Below are positions 1-9,976 of a DNA stretch of 64,000 nucleotides, piece after piece. The DNA is from Propionivibrio limicola (GTDB lineage: Bacteria > Pseudomonadota > Gammaproteobacteria > Burkholderiales > Rhodocyclaceae), in assembly GCF_009469695.1 (NCBI RefSeq), contig NZ_SSSR01000004.1, positions 1-64,000 of the forward strand, read 5' to 3'. The position numbers and the translations under genes were made by a program. The notes beneath the pieces were generated by a model. The model saw nothing but the letters and a program-made list of their open reading frames with translations, ran no database searches and was not told the DNA's origin. Position 1 is the first letter of the stretch. The number at the start of each line of letters is the position of its first letter.

Positions 1-141
1 GCGCTGATCGCGCCGCCTTCCGGTCGGGCCTTCGCCCCTCCCTCTCGGCAACGCGATCAGCGCAAATGAAGTGTCCGGGGTGTGTCAGTTTTGAATCGCT
101 GCCCAACAAAAATCTGTATCAGTTTTGAATCGCCGTTGACA
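1..141 (-). mobile_element. Probable terminal region of an IS21-type insertion sequence (partial, runs off the window)
   Basis: Two copies of TCAGTTTTGAATCGC lie at 85-99 and 119-133, 34 bp apart, and the minus strand reads TGT at 141-139, just inside the end. IS21-family elements typically start with TG and carry several repeated transposase-binding motifs inside each end; this is known of the family. A perfect 12-bp inverted repeat (GCGCTGATCGCG at 1-12, its complement at 52-63) lies further inside. No transposase gene is in the window, so the family call is inference. The end lies 34 bp beyond the imuB stop codon. Confidence 0.4.
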
Positions 142-174
142 AAGGGAGAGTGTGCGATTCGGGCAGAGTTTCCT

Positions 175-1629
175 TCATGAGAAATACCCGTGCAGGAACC
201 AGCCGCCCGGCGTGCGGCATTCGCGATAGATCCACAGCCAGCGCTCGTCCGGCGCCTGCGCGATGAAGTAGTCGCGGCGGATGTCGGCGTTGTCATCGCC
301 GTTCCTTTCTTCCCCTTCGCCTATTTCCCACCAGCCCGATTCGATGCGTTCCGGCCCGGCCAGTAGTTCAAGCGGCCCCTGTCGATACGGTCGGCCGTCG
401 ACTTCGCGCAGCGCTTCCGGCGCCGCCAGCAGCCAGAGCGGGCGCGGCAGCTCAGGAATCTCGGGCGCTGGCAATTTTTCCTGCAACGTCGACCGGCGCG
501 TGGCGCGTTCAGGGCGGTGATCGGCGCATACGGCCAGCCGGTAGACCTGCGCATCGCCCAACCGCGCGCGCAGGCGTTCGAGCAAAACGCCCATGCTCCC
601 CTGTTCGGCGCAGACGTCGTTGAACAGCGTGCCGTCCTGTGCCGTCAGCGGCGCCACGTCGGTCGCTTCGAGGCATAGCGAATCGACCGGCGCCATCAGT
701 TCAAGCCGCTCCAGCCGTTCACGCAGAACGCGTTCGAAGCGCTCGCCATCGGCGGTGAGGTCGGAAAAATTCAGCGGCAGCGGCGTTTCGTCCCGTTCGT
801 GGCGCAAGCGGAGGATGACTTCCCGCACTCCGGATTGCCGCGCCGCCAGCCAGCCGGCGAGAGCCGAAGTCAGCCGACGCGCGGCGAAGACAAGCGCCGT
901 CGCGCTATCGACGGTGGACGGCAATTGCAGCGGCAGGGAAAAACGTTCGGGAAAGACGAAATCCGGGCGCAGATCAGCCGCCTCGCCGAAGGCTTGCGCC
1001 AGCCGTTGCAGGCTCTCGGCGCCGATGCGCCGCGCCAGCTGGGCCGACGGCAAACAACGCACCTCGGCCAGCGTCGATGCACCAAAACGACGCAACGCGA
1101 CGGCGGCTTTCGCTGGCAGCACCTCCACCGGCAATCGCCCCAGATGCTGGCGCATGCGCTCAAGATCGATATAGAACGCCGGCTCGCCCTGCTGCGCCAG
1201 CCACTGCGCGGCCAGCGGAGTCGGCGCGGCAGCCAGCGCCAGCGTGAAACTCAGCGGCTCAGCGCTCTCGCGCAAGGTATCCACAAGACTTTTCAGGCCG
1301 CCGAACAGGCGCAGGCAACTGCCCACTTCGAGCAGCAAGGTGTCGGGCGTCAAACTGACGCGCGGCGTGAAGCGGCCGGCCCAGCAGGCCAGCGTCTGCA
1401 ACGCGGCGGACTCGCGCGAAGGATCGCGCGCCAGCAACGTAAGACCCGGCGCCAGCGCGCGCGCCGCCGCAACGCCAATGCCCGACTCGATGCCGGCCTG
1501 CCGCGCTGCCTCGTCGCCGAGCAGAATGCGGCCGCGCTCGACCACCGCGCTAGGCGACGGACAGGACGCGTTGGCTTCGAGCGGGAGATACGGCAGATGG
1601 AGCGCGAGCCAGACCGGCGACGGAACCAT
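175..1629 (-). CDS. imuB: ImuB, DNA polymerase Y-family-like mutagenesis protein
   Basis: About 484 residues, the usual ImuB size. ImuB works with ImuA and the alternative polymerase DnaE2 in damage-induced translesion synthesis, acting as a clamp-binding adaptor and not as a polymerase. The N terminus (MVPSPVWLALHLPYLPLEA) aligns with the start of Y-family polymerases but lacks the catalytic DxD acidic pair, as is typical of ImuB. Helix-hairpin and little-finger-like regions follow (about residues 180-420). An open frame continues upstream to 2016, but that part overlaps imuA; the ATG at 1629 follows imuA by 46 bp and gives the family-like N terminus. No dnaE2 is visible; it would be expected beyond 175, where the IS-like end lies. 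Confidence 0.85.
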   Translation of the reverse strand: MVPSPVWLALHLPYLPLEANASCPSPSAVVERGRILLGDEAARQAGIESGIGVAAARALAPGLTLLARDPSRESAALQTLACWAGRFTPRVSLTPDTLLLEVGSCLRLFGGLKSLVDTLRESAEPLSFTLALAAAPTPLAAQWLAQQGEPAFYIDLERMRQHLGRLPVEVLPAKAAVALRRFGASTLAEVRCLPSAQLARRIGAESLQRLAQAFGEAADLRPDFVFPERFSLPLQLPSTVDSATALVFAARRLTSALAGWLAARQSGVREVILRLRHERDETPLPLNFSDLTADGERFERVLRERLERLELMAPVDSLCLEATDVAPLTAQDGTLFNDVCAEQGSMGVLLERLRARLGDAQVYRLAVCADHRPERATRRSTLQEKLPAPEIPELPRPLWLLAAPEALREVDGRPYRQGPLELLAGPERIESGWWEIGEGEERNGDDNADIRRDYFIAQAPDERWLWIYRECRTPGGWFLHGYFS

Positions 1630-1675
1630 GATCTTCACGACCTGCGTGCTGCGCCGGCAGGCGCGGCACTTCGAG

Positions 1676-2284
1676 TTACAGCGTGCGGCGGCACGGCGGA
1701 CCGCGCCGCTTGAGCAGTTGAACGCCAAGCCGGCCATGTGCCGTTGCGGCCAACTGCAGACGCAGCGGCGCCGCCGACGATTCGCCAGCGGCACGACTCG
1801 GACGGAACAAAAAAGCGAGGCTGGAACTTCCCGCCGCGGCAACCTGCAGCCGCCGTACTTGGCCAGCGTCGATGCGCGCCGCCCAGCACACCACCGCGCC
1901 GGGCGCACCGCTGGCCAGCGCCTGCTCCGCCGCCCAGAGGGCGTCGCGTGCGTTGTCCGGCGCGACAACAACGAGCCGCGACAGGTCGATGCGCGCCAGC
2001 GCCAAAGCCGGGGCATGTGCGGCGTGCGGCGGCGCGACCAGAACGATCCACTTGCCCTCAGCTTGCACGGTCGTCAGTGCCGGAAAAAGAACGGAACATT
2101 CACCGTGCCCGGCGCTATCAGTCAGCAATTCGGCCAATGAGCCACGCGCCCAGCCGCCGCCCGGCAACTCGGCATCGAGCGCCGCAAATCCACTGGCCAC
2201 CGCCGGCAGACCAGCTTCGGCCAAGTGGTCGCCCCGCCAGACATCGGTACGGGCGATGACTTCATCGAGGGAGACGGCGTTCAT
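1676..2284 (-). CDS. imuA: ImuA, SOS-induced mutagenesis-associated protein (RecA-like)
   Basis: About 202 residues from the ATG at 2284 (MNAVSLDEVIARTDVWRGD). The order SGFAALDAELPGGGWARGSLAEL near residues 32-54 is the diagnostic start of ImuA/SulA-like proteins, which resemble RecA but here lack a good Walker A lysine. ImuA supports ImuB and DnaE2 in translesion synthesis. The frame stays open to 2665, but only the region from 2284 (or the ATG at 2317, 11 codons earlier) resembles the family, and a LexA box sits at 2334-2349. It is the first gene of the imuA-imuB operon. Confidence 0.85.
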   Translation of the reverse strand: MNAVSLDEVIARTDVWRGDHLAEAGLPAVASGFAALDAELPGGGWARGSLAELLTDSAGHGECSVLFPALTTVQAEGKWIVLVAPPHAAHAPALALARIDLSRLVVVAPDNARDALWAAEQALASGAPGAVVCWAARIDAGQVRRLQVAAAGSSSLAFLFRPSRAAGESSAAPLRLQLAATAHGRLGVQLLKRRGPPCRRTL

Positions 2285-2333
2285 CCTGAAAACCTTTGTC
2301 GAAACCACTTTCTGCATAGAGAAGAAAATAATA

Positions 2334-2349
2334 CTGTAATTATATACAG
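2334..2349. promoter_or_regulatory. LexA box upstream of imuA
   Basis: CTGTAATTATATACAG is an exact CTGT-N8-ACAG match with an AT-rich centre, the LexA operator form known from beta- and gammaproteobacteria. It lies 49 bp before the chosen imuA start (16 bp before the alternative ATG at 2317), so imuAB should be induced by DNA damage. Confidence 0.85.
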
Positions 2350-2454
2350 CATTTGCGGCGCAACAAGTTTGTTCCAGGCAATGATCAACCGCTGTTACGC
2401 ACGGAGAAAACTCCGAAAACCGACGAAAGCCAAGCCCCACGAGTGGGCGGCCGA

Positions 2455-2844
2455 TCAAACTTTCTGGCTTTTCTGCGGCTTTTCGGGCAAACGAATCGAT
2501 GGCCGTCGGCCGTCGAGAAGGTGGAGGATGCCGAGAATGGGATGCCGTTTCAGCATCCGCGGACCTGTCCAGCGCATGACGATGCGCATTTGTTCGCGCA
2601 AATCGGCGCTGTAGCAATGGACAAGGCAGTTGGCGCACGTCGGCTTGGCGTCGCCGAAAATGCAACGCTCAAGTCGGCGCGTTGCGTAGTCGAGCAAGCG
2701 GGCACAGTCCGGGCACAAATCGTGGTCTGCCCCATGCCCGTGGGCGTGGCAATACATGCGCAACATGGCGGCGATAGTCCTCTGTTCGCGCGCACGCCGC
2801 ACATAGCGGGGATCGGTAATGAAATCGATGACCTGTTTGGACAC
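2455..2844 (-). CDS. YgbA-like protein (nitrous oxide-stimulated promoter family)
   Basis: 129 residues with a GTG start at 2844. Cysteines and histidines are arranged as YCHAHGHGADHDLCPDCARL (about 30-50), then a cysteine near 61 and CANC with a following CYS near 70-78. This matches the YgbA_NO family, whose E. coli member is linked to nitrosative stress; the pattern suggests metal binding. The molecular role is not settled in what I know. It is a monocistronic gene downstream of lysS on the same strand, with an 80-bp gap. No strong ribosome-binding site is visible before the GTG, so the start is less certain than the frame. Confidence 0.7.
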   Translation of the reverse strand: MSKQVIDFITDPRYVRRAREQRTIAAMLRMYCHAHGHGADHDLCPDCARLLDYATRRLERCIFGDAKPTCANCLVHCYSADLREQMRIVMRWTGPRMLKRHPILGILHLLDGRRPSIRLPEKPQKSQKV

Positions 2845-2924
2845 GATCCGAAAAGTGGAAATTTGGGCAGAAAAAACCGCTACGCCCAGTCACTGGCCGT
2901 AGCGGTGGCAGTAAAACGCTGGTC

Positions 2925-4448
2925 TTACTCGGGGCGCATCTGCGGGAACAGGATTACATCCCGGATGTTGGCCGAATCGGTCAGCAGCATGACGAGGCGG
3001 TCGATGCCGATGCCGCAGCCGCCCGTCGGGGGCAGGCCGTATTCGAGTGCCCGGATGTAGTCGGCGTCGTAATACATGGCTTCCTCGTCGCCGGCGTCCT
3101 TGGCCTTGACCTGTTGCATGAAGCGGTCGGCCTGATCTTCCGGATCGTTCAGCTCCGAGAAGCCGTTGGCGATCTCGCGGCCGACGATGAACAGCTCGAA
3201 ACGCTCGGTGATCTCCGGGTTGGTGTCGCTGCTGCGCGCCAGCGGGCTGATTTCGGCCGGGTAGTCGACGATGAAGGTCGGGTTCCACAGCAGCGCTTCG
3301 GTCGTCTCTTCGAACATCAGCAGTTGCAGCGTGCCCAGTCCGACGCCCGGTTTCGGCTCATCGGTCATCTTGATGAGCTTCTGGCGCAGCCAGTCGGCGT
3401 CGTTCAGCTGTTCGAGCGTGTATTCCGGATGGTACTTGCGGATCGCTTCGACCATCGTCAGGCGGTCGAACGGCTTCGACAGGTCGAGCGCACGGCCCTG
3501 ATATTCGAACACTTCCGTGCCAAGCGCTTCGCGGGCCGCGTGACGGAGCAGACCTTCGGTGAAGTCCATCAGCTTGCGGTATTCCGAATACGCTTCGTAG
3601 AACTCCATCATGGTGAATTCGGGGTTGTGCCGCGGACTCATGCCTTCGTTGCGGAAGTTGCGGTTCATCTCGAACACCTTTTCGAAACCGCCGACCACCA
3701 GCTTCTTCAGGTACAGCTCCGGCGCGATGCGCAGGTAAAGATCGACATCCAGCGCGTTGTGGTGCGTCATGAACGGACGTGCCGATGCGCCGCCGGGGAT
3801 CGGATGCATCATCGGCGTTTCGACTTCGAGGAAGCCGTGACCGCACATGTAATTGCGGATCGACTGCACCATGCGGCTGCGTGCCGTGAACGTGAAGCGC
3901 GACTGCTCGTTCATGATGAGATCGAGGTAGCGCAGGCGGTACTTCTGCTCCTGATCGGTCAGACCGTGGTACTTCTCGGGCAGCGGACGCAACGATTTGG
4001 TCAGCAGACGGATTTCCGAGCACTGCACGGTCAGTTCGTTAGTTTTGGTGCGGAACAGCGTGCCGACGGCTCCGACGATGTCGCCGATATCCCAGCGCTT
4101 GAACGCGGCGTAGGTTTCCTCGCCGACCTTGTCGCGCGCCACGTAAAACTGGATGCGGCCCGACAGGTCGGAAATAGTGATGAACGAGGCCTTGCCCATG
4201 ACGCGCTTCAACATGATGCGGCCGGCCACCTTGACTTCGACCGGCGAAGCTTCGAGCTCTTCGCCCGATTTGGCGTCATAGACTTCGATGATCTTGCCGG
4301 CGGTGTTTTCGCGCGAAAAATCGTTCGGGAAGGCGCGGCCCGTAGCGCGCCATTCGGCCAGCTTGGCGCGGCGTTCGGCGATGATGTGGTTTTCGTCTTG
4401 CTCGGGCGCGTTGGCCGGTGCGTTGTTCACACTGGTTTGTTCGGACAT
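2925..4448 (-). CDS. lysS: Lysyl-tRNA synthetase, class II
   Basis: 507 residues, the standard bacterial length. It charges tRNA-Lys with lysine using ATP in the cytoplasm. An N-terminal OB-fold anticodon-binding domain (about 60-160, with [14 protein letters not shown]) is followed by the class II catalytic core: motif 2 is seen as [20 protein letters not shown] (about 265-284) and motif 3 as [12 protein letters not shown] near the C terminus. The ATG at 4448 is used. It lies 54 bp after prfB on the same strand, the conserved prfB-lysS arrangement. Confidence 0.97.
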   Translation of the reverse strand: MSEQTSVNNAPANAPEQDENHIIAERRAKLAEWRATGRAFPNDFSRENTAGKIIEVYDAKSGEELEASPVEVKVAGRIMLKRVMGKASFITISDLSGRIQFYVARDKVGEETYAAFKRWDIGDIVGAVGTLFRTKTNELTVQCSEIRLLTKSLRPLPEKYHGLTDQEQKYRLRYLDLIMNEQSRFTFTARSRMVQSIRNYMCGHGFLEVETPMMHPIPGGASARPFMTHHNALDVDLYLRIAPELYLKKLVVGGFEKVFEMNRNFRNEGMSPRHNPEFTMMEFYEAYSEYRKLMDFTEGLLRHAAREALGTEVFEYQGRALDLSKPFDRLTMVEAIRKYHPEYTLEQLNDADWLRQKLIKMTDEPKPGVGLGTLQLLMFEETTEALLWNPTFIVDYPAEISPLARSSDTNPEITERFELFIVGREIANGFSELNDPEDQADRFMQQVKAKDAGDEEAMYYDADYIRALEYGLPPTGGCGIGIDRLVMLLTDSANIRDVILFPQMRPE

Positions 4449-4502
4449 GGTGTTGTGTCTCGCAATCGATAAGTGATGATGTTTTTCTCGGCAGCGCGGC
4501 GG

Positions 4503-5607
4503 TCAGACGCCCTGCTTCAGGCTCGCCTCGATGAACTGGTCGAGATCGCCGTCGAGCACGCTTTGCGTGTTGCCGACTTCGACGTTGGTCCGCAGATCCT
4601 TGATCCGCGACTGGTCGAGCACGTAGGAACGAATCTGGTGGCCCCAGCCGATATCCGTCTTCGAGTCTTCGAGCTTTTGCTGCTCGGCCTGGCGCTTGCG
4701 CAGTTCTGCCTCATACAGGCGCGATTTCAGCATGGCCATCGCCTCGGCGCGGTTGCGGTGCTGCGAACGGTCGTTCTGGCACTGCACGACGATGCCGGAC
4801 GGGATGTGCGTGATCCGCACCGCCGAATCGGTCTTGTTGATGTGCTGACCGCCGGCGCCGGATGCGCGGTAGGTGTCGATGCGCAGATCGGCCGGATTGA
4901 CCTCGATCTCGAACGAATCGTCGATTTCCGGATAGACGAATACCGAGGCAAAGCTGGTGTGGCGGCGGGCGTTGGAATCGAACGGCGACTTGCGAACGAG
5001 GCGGTGAATCCCGGTTTCCGAGCGCAACATGCCGAAGCAGTAGTCGCCGGAGAGCTTGATCGTCGCCGTCTTGATGCCGGCCACGTCGCCCTCGGATTCT
5101 TCGAGCACTTCGACCGCATAGCCCTTGCGCTCGCCGTATTTGACGTACATGCGCAGCAGGATGGAAGCCCAGTCCTGCGCTTCGGTACCGCCGGCGCCGG
5201 CCTGAATATCGAGGAAGCAGTTGAGCGGATCGGCCGGGTTGTTGAACATGCGACGGAATTCGAGCGAGCCAACCTTCTTTTCGACGCCGTCGATGTCGTC
5301 CACCACGGCATGCAGCGTATCGTCGTCGTTTTCCTCGCGCGCCATGTCGAACAGTTCCTGCGCATCCTTCAGGCTGGCGGCGACCTCATCGAGCGTCAAA
5401 ACGACGTTTTCGAGCGATTTCTTTTCTTTAGAGAGTTCTTGCGCGCGCTCGGCGTTGTCCCAGACTTTCGGGTCTTCGAGTTCGCGGCTAACGGCGCTTA
5501 GTTGATCGAATTTCTGATCGTAGTCAAAGATACCTCCGTAGCTCGGTGGCCCGCTGAGCGAGATCCACGAGCCGGTTGGAGATGATATTGAGCTGTTCTG
5601 CTTCCAT
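4503..5607 (-). CDS. prfB: Peptide chain release factor 2, made by programmed +1 frameshift
   Basis: RF2 recognises UGA and UAA stop codons and triggers peptide release. Zero frame starts with ATG at 5607 ([10 protein letters not shown]...), reads 27 codons and meets an in-frame TGA at 5526-5524; a +1 shift continues to 4503, giving about 367 residues, close to E. coli RF2. The anticodon-like SPF tripeptide is present in [14 protein letters not shown] and the catalytic GGQ in [15 protein letters not shown]. Expression is autoregulated: low RF2 lets the ribosome shift. lysS follows directly. Confidence 0.95.
5524..5540 (-). promoter_or_regulatory. prfB programmed frameshift site
   Basis: On the minus strand the sequence reads ACGGAGGTATCTTTGAC: a Shine-Dalgarno-like GGAGG, short spacer, the slippery CTT, the TGA stop and a following C. 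This is the canonical RF2 frameshift cassette. Gene callers that ignore it lose the first 27 codons or add a false upstream extension. Confidence 0.95.
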
Positions 5608-5680
5608 GGCAATCCGGAGTAAATGTAAAACGCGGAATTATATACGCTGGCGCCCCCATCATTAAGCCTCAATTGCCAGA

Positions 5681-6682
5681 TTACGCGGCTAACCAATTGA
5701 CAACACCGCCAGTTACCAGGAGATGCACAAACAACCCGCCACCGAGCATGAGCGGTCTTATTCCGGCTTTCCTGACGCGCGACAGGTTGGTATCGACACC
5801 AAGCGCCGCCATCGCGGCAGTCAGCAGTAGGATCCCCATTAAACGCAGCATATCGACCAATTCCGGCGGCAAGAGGCGCAGTGAGTTGACGATCGCTAGA
5901 ACAACGAACATCACGGCAAACCACGGCACCTGAAGTTTCGCCCCACCCTCACCCCGTCCGGAGGATTGCGCAACCAACAGCAGGAATGGCACAAGAAGCA
6001 TGACGCGAATCATCTTGACGATTACCGCACTACGCGCCACCCCATCACCGATGGCACTGCCGATGGCGACGACCTGAGCGACTTCATGCACCGTCGATCC
6101 AACATAGACCCCGAAATCGAACAGGCCGCCGAACCACCTGAAGAGCAGTGGATAAACAAGCATTGCCAGCGAGCCGAACAGAACGACCGAAGCGACCGCC
6201 ACAGTACTTTTCTCTGCCGCAGATTCATCGTTGCTGCAACGCAGCATCGGCACCGTAGCTACCACCGCTGCGGCACCGCAGATAGCGCTACCGGCTGCGG
6301 TCAGCAGAACGGTCTCGCGATCCATTCCCAACCATCGCCGCCCGATCAGCCACCCCACGGCCAAAGTCGACGTCACCATGACCACATCCACAACGATGCC
6401 GGTACTTCCGACCTCGACGATTTGTTGAAAGCTCAAATTGAAGCCATAAAGTGCCACGCCAGCACGCAACAGACGACGTTGGGCGAACTGCAGCCCAGGA
6501 CGAAACGCGCCGTGCCCAAAGCGCGGCACCAAATTTCCCAACGCGGCGCCACACACCAATGCCAGCGTAAGCGAACTGGAACCGTAATGCCGCACCACTT
6601 CCCACCGCGCCAGAGCGAATCCGGCCGCAGCCATCACGACCACTAACAGAATGCCCGGAGACAACCGATCTTCGTTCGCCAT
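5681..6682 (-). CDS. yeiH: YeiH-family membrane transporter (UPF0324)
   Basis: 333 residues with about ten hydrophobic segments. The conserved block [17 protein letters not shown] (about 149-165) is typical of the YeiH family, annotated as putative sulfate or sulfonate exporters; the substrate is not proven. The ATG at 6682 has a strong GAGGAGG site upstream. It is divergent from a LysR regulator of the YeiE type, the arrangement also seen in enterobacteria, which supports regulation by that neighbour. Confidence 0.85.
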   Translation of the reverse strand: MANEDRLSPGILLVVVMAAAGFALARWEVVRHYGSSSLTLALVCGAALGNLVPRFGHGAFRPGLQFAQRRLLRAGVALYGFNLSFQQIVEVGSTGIVVDVVMVTSTLAVGWLIGRRWLGMDRETVLLTAAGSAICGAAAVVATVPMLRCSNDESAAEKSTVAVASVVLFGSLAMLVYPLLFRWFGGLFDFGVYVGSTVHEVAQVVAIGSAIGDGVARSAVIVKMIRVMLLVPFLLLVAQSSGRGEGGAKLQVPWFAVMFVVLAIVNSLRLLPPELVDMLRLMGILLLTAAMAALGVDTNLSRVRKAGIRPLMLGGGLFVHLLVTGGVVNWLAA

Positions 6683-6777
6683 ACATCCTCCTCAACCCAA
6701 GAAATATGACGAACCGTACCGCGCGGCAGTAGAATCCGTAAAACAGATTGTTTTTATACTATTAATCTATTTATTAA

Positions 6778-7659
6778 ATGAAGATCACATTAAGGCAGCT
6801 GGAAATCTTCATTGCAATTGCCAGCCATGGACATGTGACGCGCGCGGCCGAAGCGATCGCCATGACGCAATCGGCCGCCAGCACGGCGCTCGCCGAACTT
6901 GAACAGCAATTGGGGCAAACGCTGTTCGACCGGATCGGCCGTCAGCTCCTCCTCAATGAATCGGGACGAAGACTGCTACCCAAAGCCATCGACGTACTTG
7001 ATCGGGTACGGGATATCGAAGCAATGGCGAAGGGAACTGATGCGGCATTTGACCTGCACCTCGGCGCGAGCCTGACGATTGGCAATTACCTCTTACCGCC
7101 GTTGCTCGCCGAGCTAGGCGAGCGACACCCGCGTGCGGAAATAAAACTGTCGTTAAAAAACACGGAACAGACGATAGCAGACATCGTGAATTATCGAATC
7201 GACCTCGGTTTCATCGAAGGTCCGACTCAGGATGATCGCCTGCAGCGTTTCACCTGGCACCAGGACCGCCTCGCCGTCTTTGTCGCCGCAGATCATCCGC
7301 TGGCGGGGAAAACGGTTACGCACGACGAGCTGAAGAGCGTGCGCTGGGTGCTACGCGAAAAAGGGTCGGGCACGCGGGAGATGTTCGAACGCGCCCTGAG
7401 CAACGCCGCGCTCCCCTGTCAGGTGCTTTTCGGGCTTGAGCAGCCGGAAGCGATTCGCCAGTGCGTACGCAACGGATTAGGCATCGGCTGCCTCTCCGAA
7501 CTTGAACTCCGCGATGCCTTCCGGGGTGGATGGCTGGCGCCGGTCAACACCCCTTTTCTCAATCTCGAACGCCAGTTTCAGATCGTTGTGCATCGCAACA
7601 AACATCTGAGCAACGGACTCAGCGCGATTCTCTCGCTCTGCGGCGTCGATGGCGTCTAG
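6778..7659 (+). CDS. LysR-type regulator, YeiE-like
   Basis: 293 residues. A winged HTH covers about residues 1-60 (MKITLRQLEIFIAIA, then VTRAAEAIAMTQSAASTAL as the recognition region), followed by a periplasmic-binding-like effector domain to the C terminus. No ribosome-binding site is visible before the ATG at 6778. The 95-bp gap to the divergent yeiH contains AGATT (6745-6749) and AATCT (6764-6768) as a candidate inverted repeat for this regulator. It likely controls yeiH and itself; the ligand is not known from sequence. Confidence 0.85.
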   Translation: MKITLRQLEIFIAIASHGHVTRAAEAIAMTQSAASTALAELEQQLGQTLFDRIGRQLLLNESGRRLLPKAIDVLDRVRDIEAMAKGTDAAFDLHLGASLTIGNYLLPPLLAELGERHPRAEIKLSLKNTEQTIADIVNYRIDLGFIEGPTQDDRLQRFTWHQDRLAVFVAADHPLAGKTVTHDELKSVRWVLREKGSGTREMFERALSNAALPCQVLFGLEQPEAIRQCVRNGLGIGCLSELELRDAFRGGWLAPVNTPFLNLERQFQIVVHRNKHLSNGLSAILSLCGVDGV

Positions 7660-7672
7660 CCGTTTCCAGGCT

Positions 7673-8572
7673 TTAACTTTCCTGCGGCATTTCGCCGCCC
7701 AGCGCTTCGATCAGGTGATCGAACAGTTGCGCCAGTTCGCCGGTCATCAGCGTGAAGTCGATATCGAGGCGTTCTTCCTCGTTTTCGGCCAGACCCTCGG
7801 CTTGTTCCTGCAAGACGTCGAGAAAGCCAAGGCGCTTGAGCTGCAGGCCCTCGTTGAGCACGAATGAAATCTTGTCGTTCCACGTCATCGCCAGACGAGT
7901 CACCACCTTGCCGTTCATGATGTGCTGGCGGATCTCATCGCCGTCGAGGGAATGCTTGGCATAACGCACCATGGCGTTCTCCGAGGAACGCAGTTCAAGA
8001 TCCTGATCGATCGTGAATGCGCCGGAAATGCTGCCATCGGCCACCCACGCCGTCATTGCACCGGACGGCGATTGCTGAACTTTCACCGGGCGAACGGCAA
8101 AGCCGTCGACGACCTTGTACAGGCATTCGAGAAATTCCTCGGCCTTGGCGGGCGACGAGGCATCGACGGCCAGCCAGCCGTGCTCCGGGTCGATCCAGCC
8201 GAACGTCGTCCTTTTTCGCACGAATGCGCGCGGCAGAAGCTCCTGCGTCATCGCCTCGCGCAATTCGCGCATCTCTTTGCGGCCGACGCGGCGACCTTCG
8301 GACTCTTCGATTGCCTTGGCGCGGTCGTTGGCGAACTGCTTGACCACCGACGCCGGCAACAGCTTCTGTTCAGCGCCCAGCGCCAGCAACCATTGCCGGT
8401 TGACGGAATGAACAAGCGGGCCGCCCTCGCGCGGCGGAATCCAGCCAATGCTCTGCTCGTCGGAAGCGTTGCAGGGTTGCAAGGTCAGGCGGGCGAGTTG
8501 ATCCTCGAATTCCGTGATTTCGAACGTCCGGTTCTTCGGAAGACGGTACAGCTGAATGTTCTTGAACCACAT
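7673..8572 (-). CDS. rdgC: Recombination-associated protein RdgC
   Basis: 299 residues, the E. coli RdgC length. RdgC binds duplex DNA without sequence preference as a ring-shaped dimer and can limit RecA activity; it is associated with the nucleoid. The N terminus MWFKNIQLYRLP and internal blocks GWIPPREGG and FGWIDPEHGWLAVDASSPAKAEEF are diagnostic. Convergent with the LysR gene (13-bp gap) and divergent from lplT. Confidence 0.93.
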   Translation of the reverse strand: MWFKNIQLYRLPKNRTFEITEFEDQLARLTLQPCNASDEQSIGWIPPREGGPLVHSVNRQWLLALGAEQKLLPASVVKQFANDRAKAIEESEGRRVGRKEMRELREAMTQELLPRAFVRKRTTFGWIDPEHGWLAVDASSPAKAEEFLECLYKVVDGFAVRPVKVQQSPSGAMTAWVADGSISGAFTIDQDLELRSSENAMVRYAKHSLDGDEIRQHIMNGKVVTRLAMTWNDKISFVLNEGLQLKRLGFLDVLQEQAEGLAENEEERLDIDFTLMTGELAQLFDHLIEALGGEMPQES

Positions 8573-8686
8573 AGGTCGTCCCTGAATCGAAAAAGCGGTT
8601 GATTATAGAACCGATCCTGCGGTTTCCCGAGGTTAGGCCTTTCGTGGTATAAACCGGGCTCGATAAAAAGAGCGGTACCGGTTTTC

Positions 8687-9949
8687 ATGCCCTTCGGCTT
8701 CTATATCATCATGGCGGCGCAATTTTTTTCCGCGCTTGCCGACAACGCCCTCCTCATCGTAGCCATCTCAGCCTTACGGGACATGCAGGCTCCGCCAGCC
8801 TATGAGCCGCTGCTGAAGACCTTTTTTACCGTCTCCTACGTCGTTCTGGCTGCCTTCGTTGGCGCCTTTGCCGATTCGATGCCCAAATGGCGCGTCATGT
8901 TCATCAGCAACGCGATCAAGATCATCGGCTGTGGCCTGATGTTCTTCTCGGTTCACCCGCTGTTCGCCTACGCCATCGTCGGCCTTGGCGCCGCCGCCTA
9001 CTCGCCGGCCAAGTACGGCATCCTCACCGAATATCTGCCGCATCGCCTGCTCGTTGTCGCCAACGGCTGGATTGAAGGGCTGACCGTCGGCGCAATCATC
9101 CTGGGCGTCGTTGTCGGTGGCACGCTGATTCAGCCAGCCTTCGCCCAGCATCTGCTGGCTTTCGACCTGCCGCTTGTCGATTCGGGCATCGACACCATCA
9201 GCGAAATGTCGCTCGGCGTCGTTGGGGTTTTCTACCTGCTGGCCTCGATATTCAATCTCTACGTTCCCGATACCGGCGTCGATCACAAGGTTCTGCACAA
9301 AAATCCGGTGTATCTCGTCCGCGAATTTGCTCATTGTCTGGTGCTGCTTTGGCGTGACAGGCTCGGCCAGGTCTCTCTTGCCGTCACAACCCTCTTCTGG
9401 GGAGCCGGCGCCACGCTGCAGTTCATCGTGATCAAATGGGCGGAAGAAGCCCTCAATCTCGACCTGTCGCAATCGAGTATGCTGCAGGGCGTCGTTGCCA
9501 TCGGTGTCGCCATTGGCGCCGTCGCCGCTGCCAAGACGATCACCCTGCGCAAGTCGTTGAAAGTCATCCCGCTCGGTATCGCCATGGGCTTGATCGTGCT
9601 GGTGATGAATTTTGTGCAGGATATGTGGCTGGTTATTCCCCTGCTGATCGCTGTGGGCGCGGTTTCCGGTTATTTTGTCGTGCCGATGAATGCCCTGCTC
9701 CAGCACCGCGGCCACATCCTGATGGGCGCCGGCCACTCGATCGCGGTGCAGAATTTCAACGAAAACCTGTCGATTCTCGTCATGACCGGCCTGTACTTCC
9801 TGATGGTCGAGGCCGAGCTGTCGATCTACAGCGTCATTACCCTGTTCGCCCTGTTCGTCAGCGCCAGCATGTTGCTCGTCAAACGCCGCCACGAAGCGAA
9901 TCAGCGCGCTTACGACGACGTGATCCATCTGGACGACACGGGGCACTGA
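8687..9949 (+). CDS. lplT: Lysophospholipid transporter LplT
   Basis: 420 residues, an MFS inner-membrane protein with about 12 hydrophobic segments. LplT flips lysophospholipids inward for reacylation. The start MPFGFYIIMAAQFFSALADNALLI and the block YSPAKYGILTEYLPH (about 105-119) are typical. In many bacteria lplT is next to an acyltransferase/ligase gene (aas); none is adjacent here. Convergent with the following MFS gene across a 27-bp gap. Confidence 0.9.
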   Translation: MPFGFYIIMAAQFFSALADNALLIVAISALRDMQAPPAYEPLLKTFFTVSYVVLAAFVGAFADSMPKWRVMFISNAIKIIGCGLMFFSVHPLFAYAIVGLGAAAYSPAKYGILTEYLPHRLLVVANGWIEGLTVGAIILGVVVGGTLIQPAFAQHLLAFDLPLVDSGIDTISEMSLGVVGVFYLLASIFNLYVPDTGVDHKVLHKNPVYLVREFAHCLVLLWRDRLGQVSLAVTTLFWGAGATLQFIVIKWAEEALNLDLSQSSMLQGVVAIGVAIGAVAAAKTITLRKSLKVIPLGIAMGLIVLVMNFVQDMWLVIPLLIAVGAVSGYFVVPMNALLQHRGHILMGAGHSIAVQNFNENLSILVMTGLYFLMVEAELSIYSVITLFALFVSASMLLVKRRHEANQRAYDDVIHLDDTGH

Positions 9950-9976
9950 TTCCCCGCCCTGGCGATCCGTTGTTCG

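Noticed and set aside
2285-2665. Upstream extension of the imuA frame
   Set aside because: It runs over the LexA box and into the YgbA-like gene; only the part from 2284 (or 2317) resembles ImuA.
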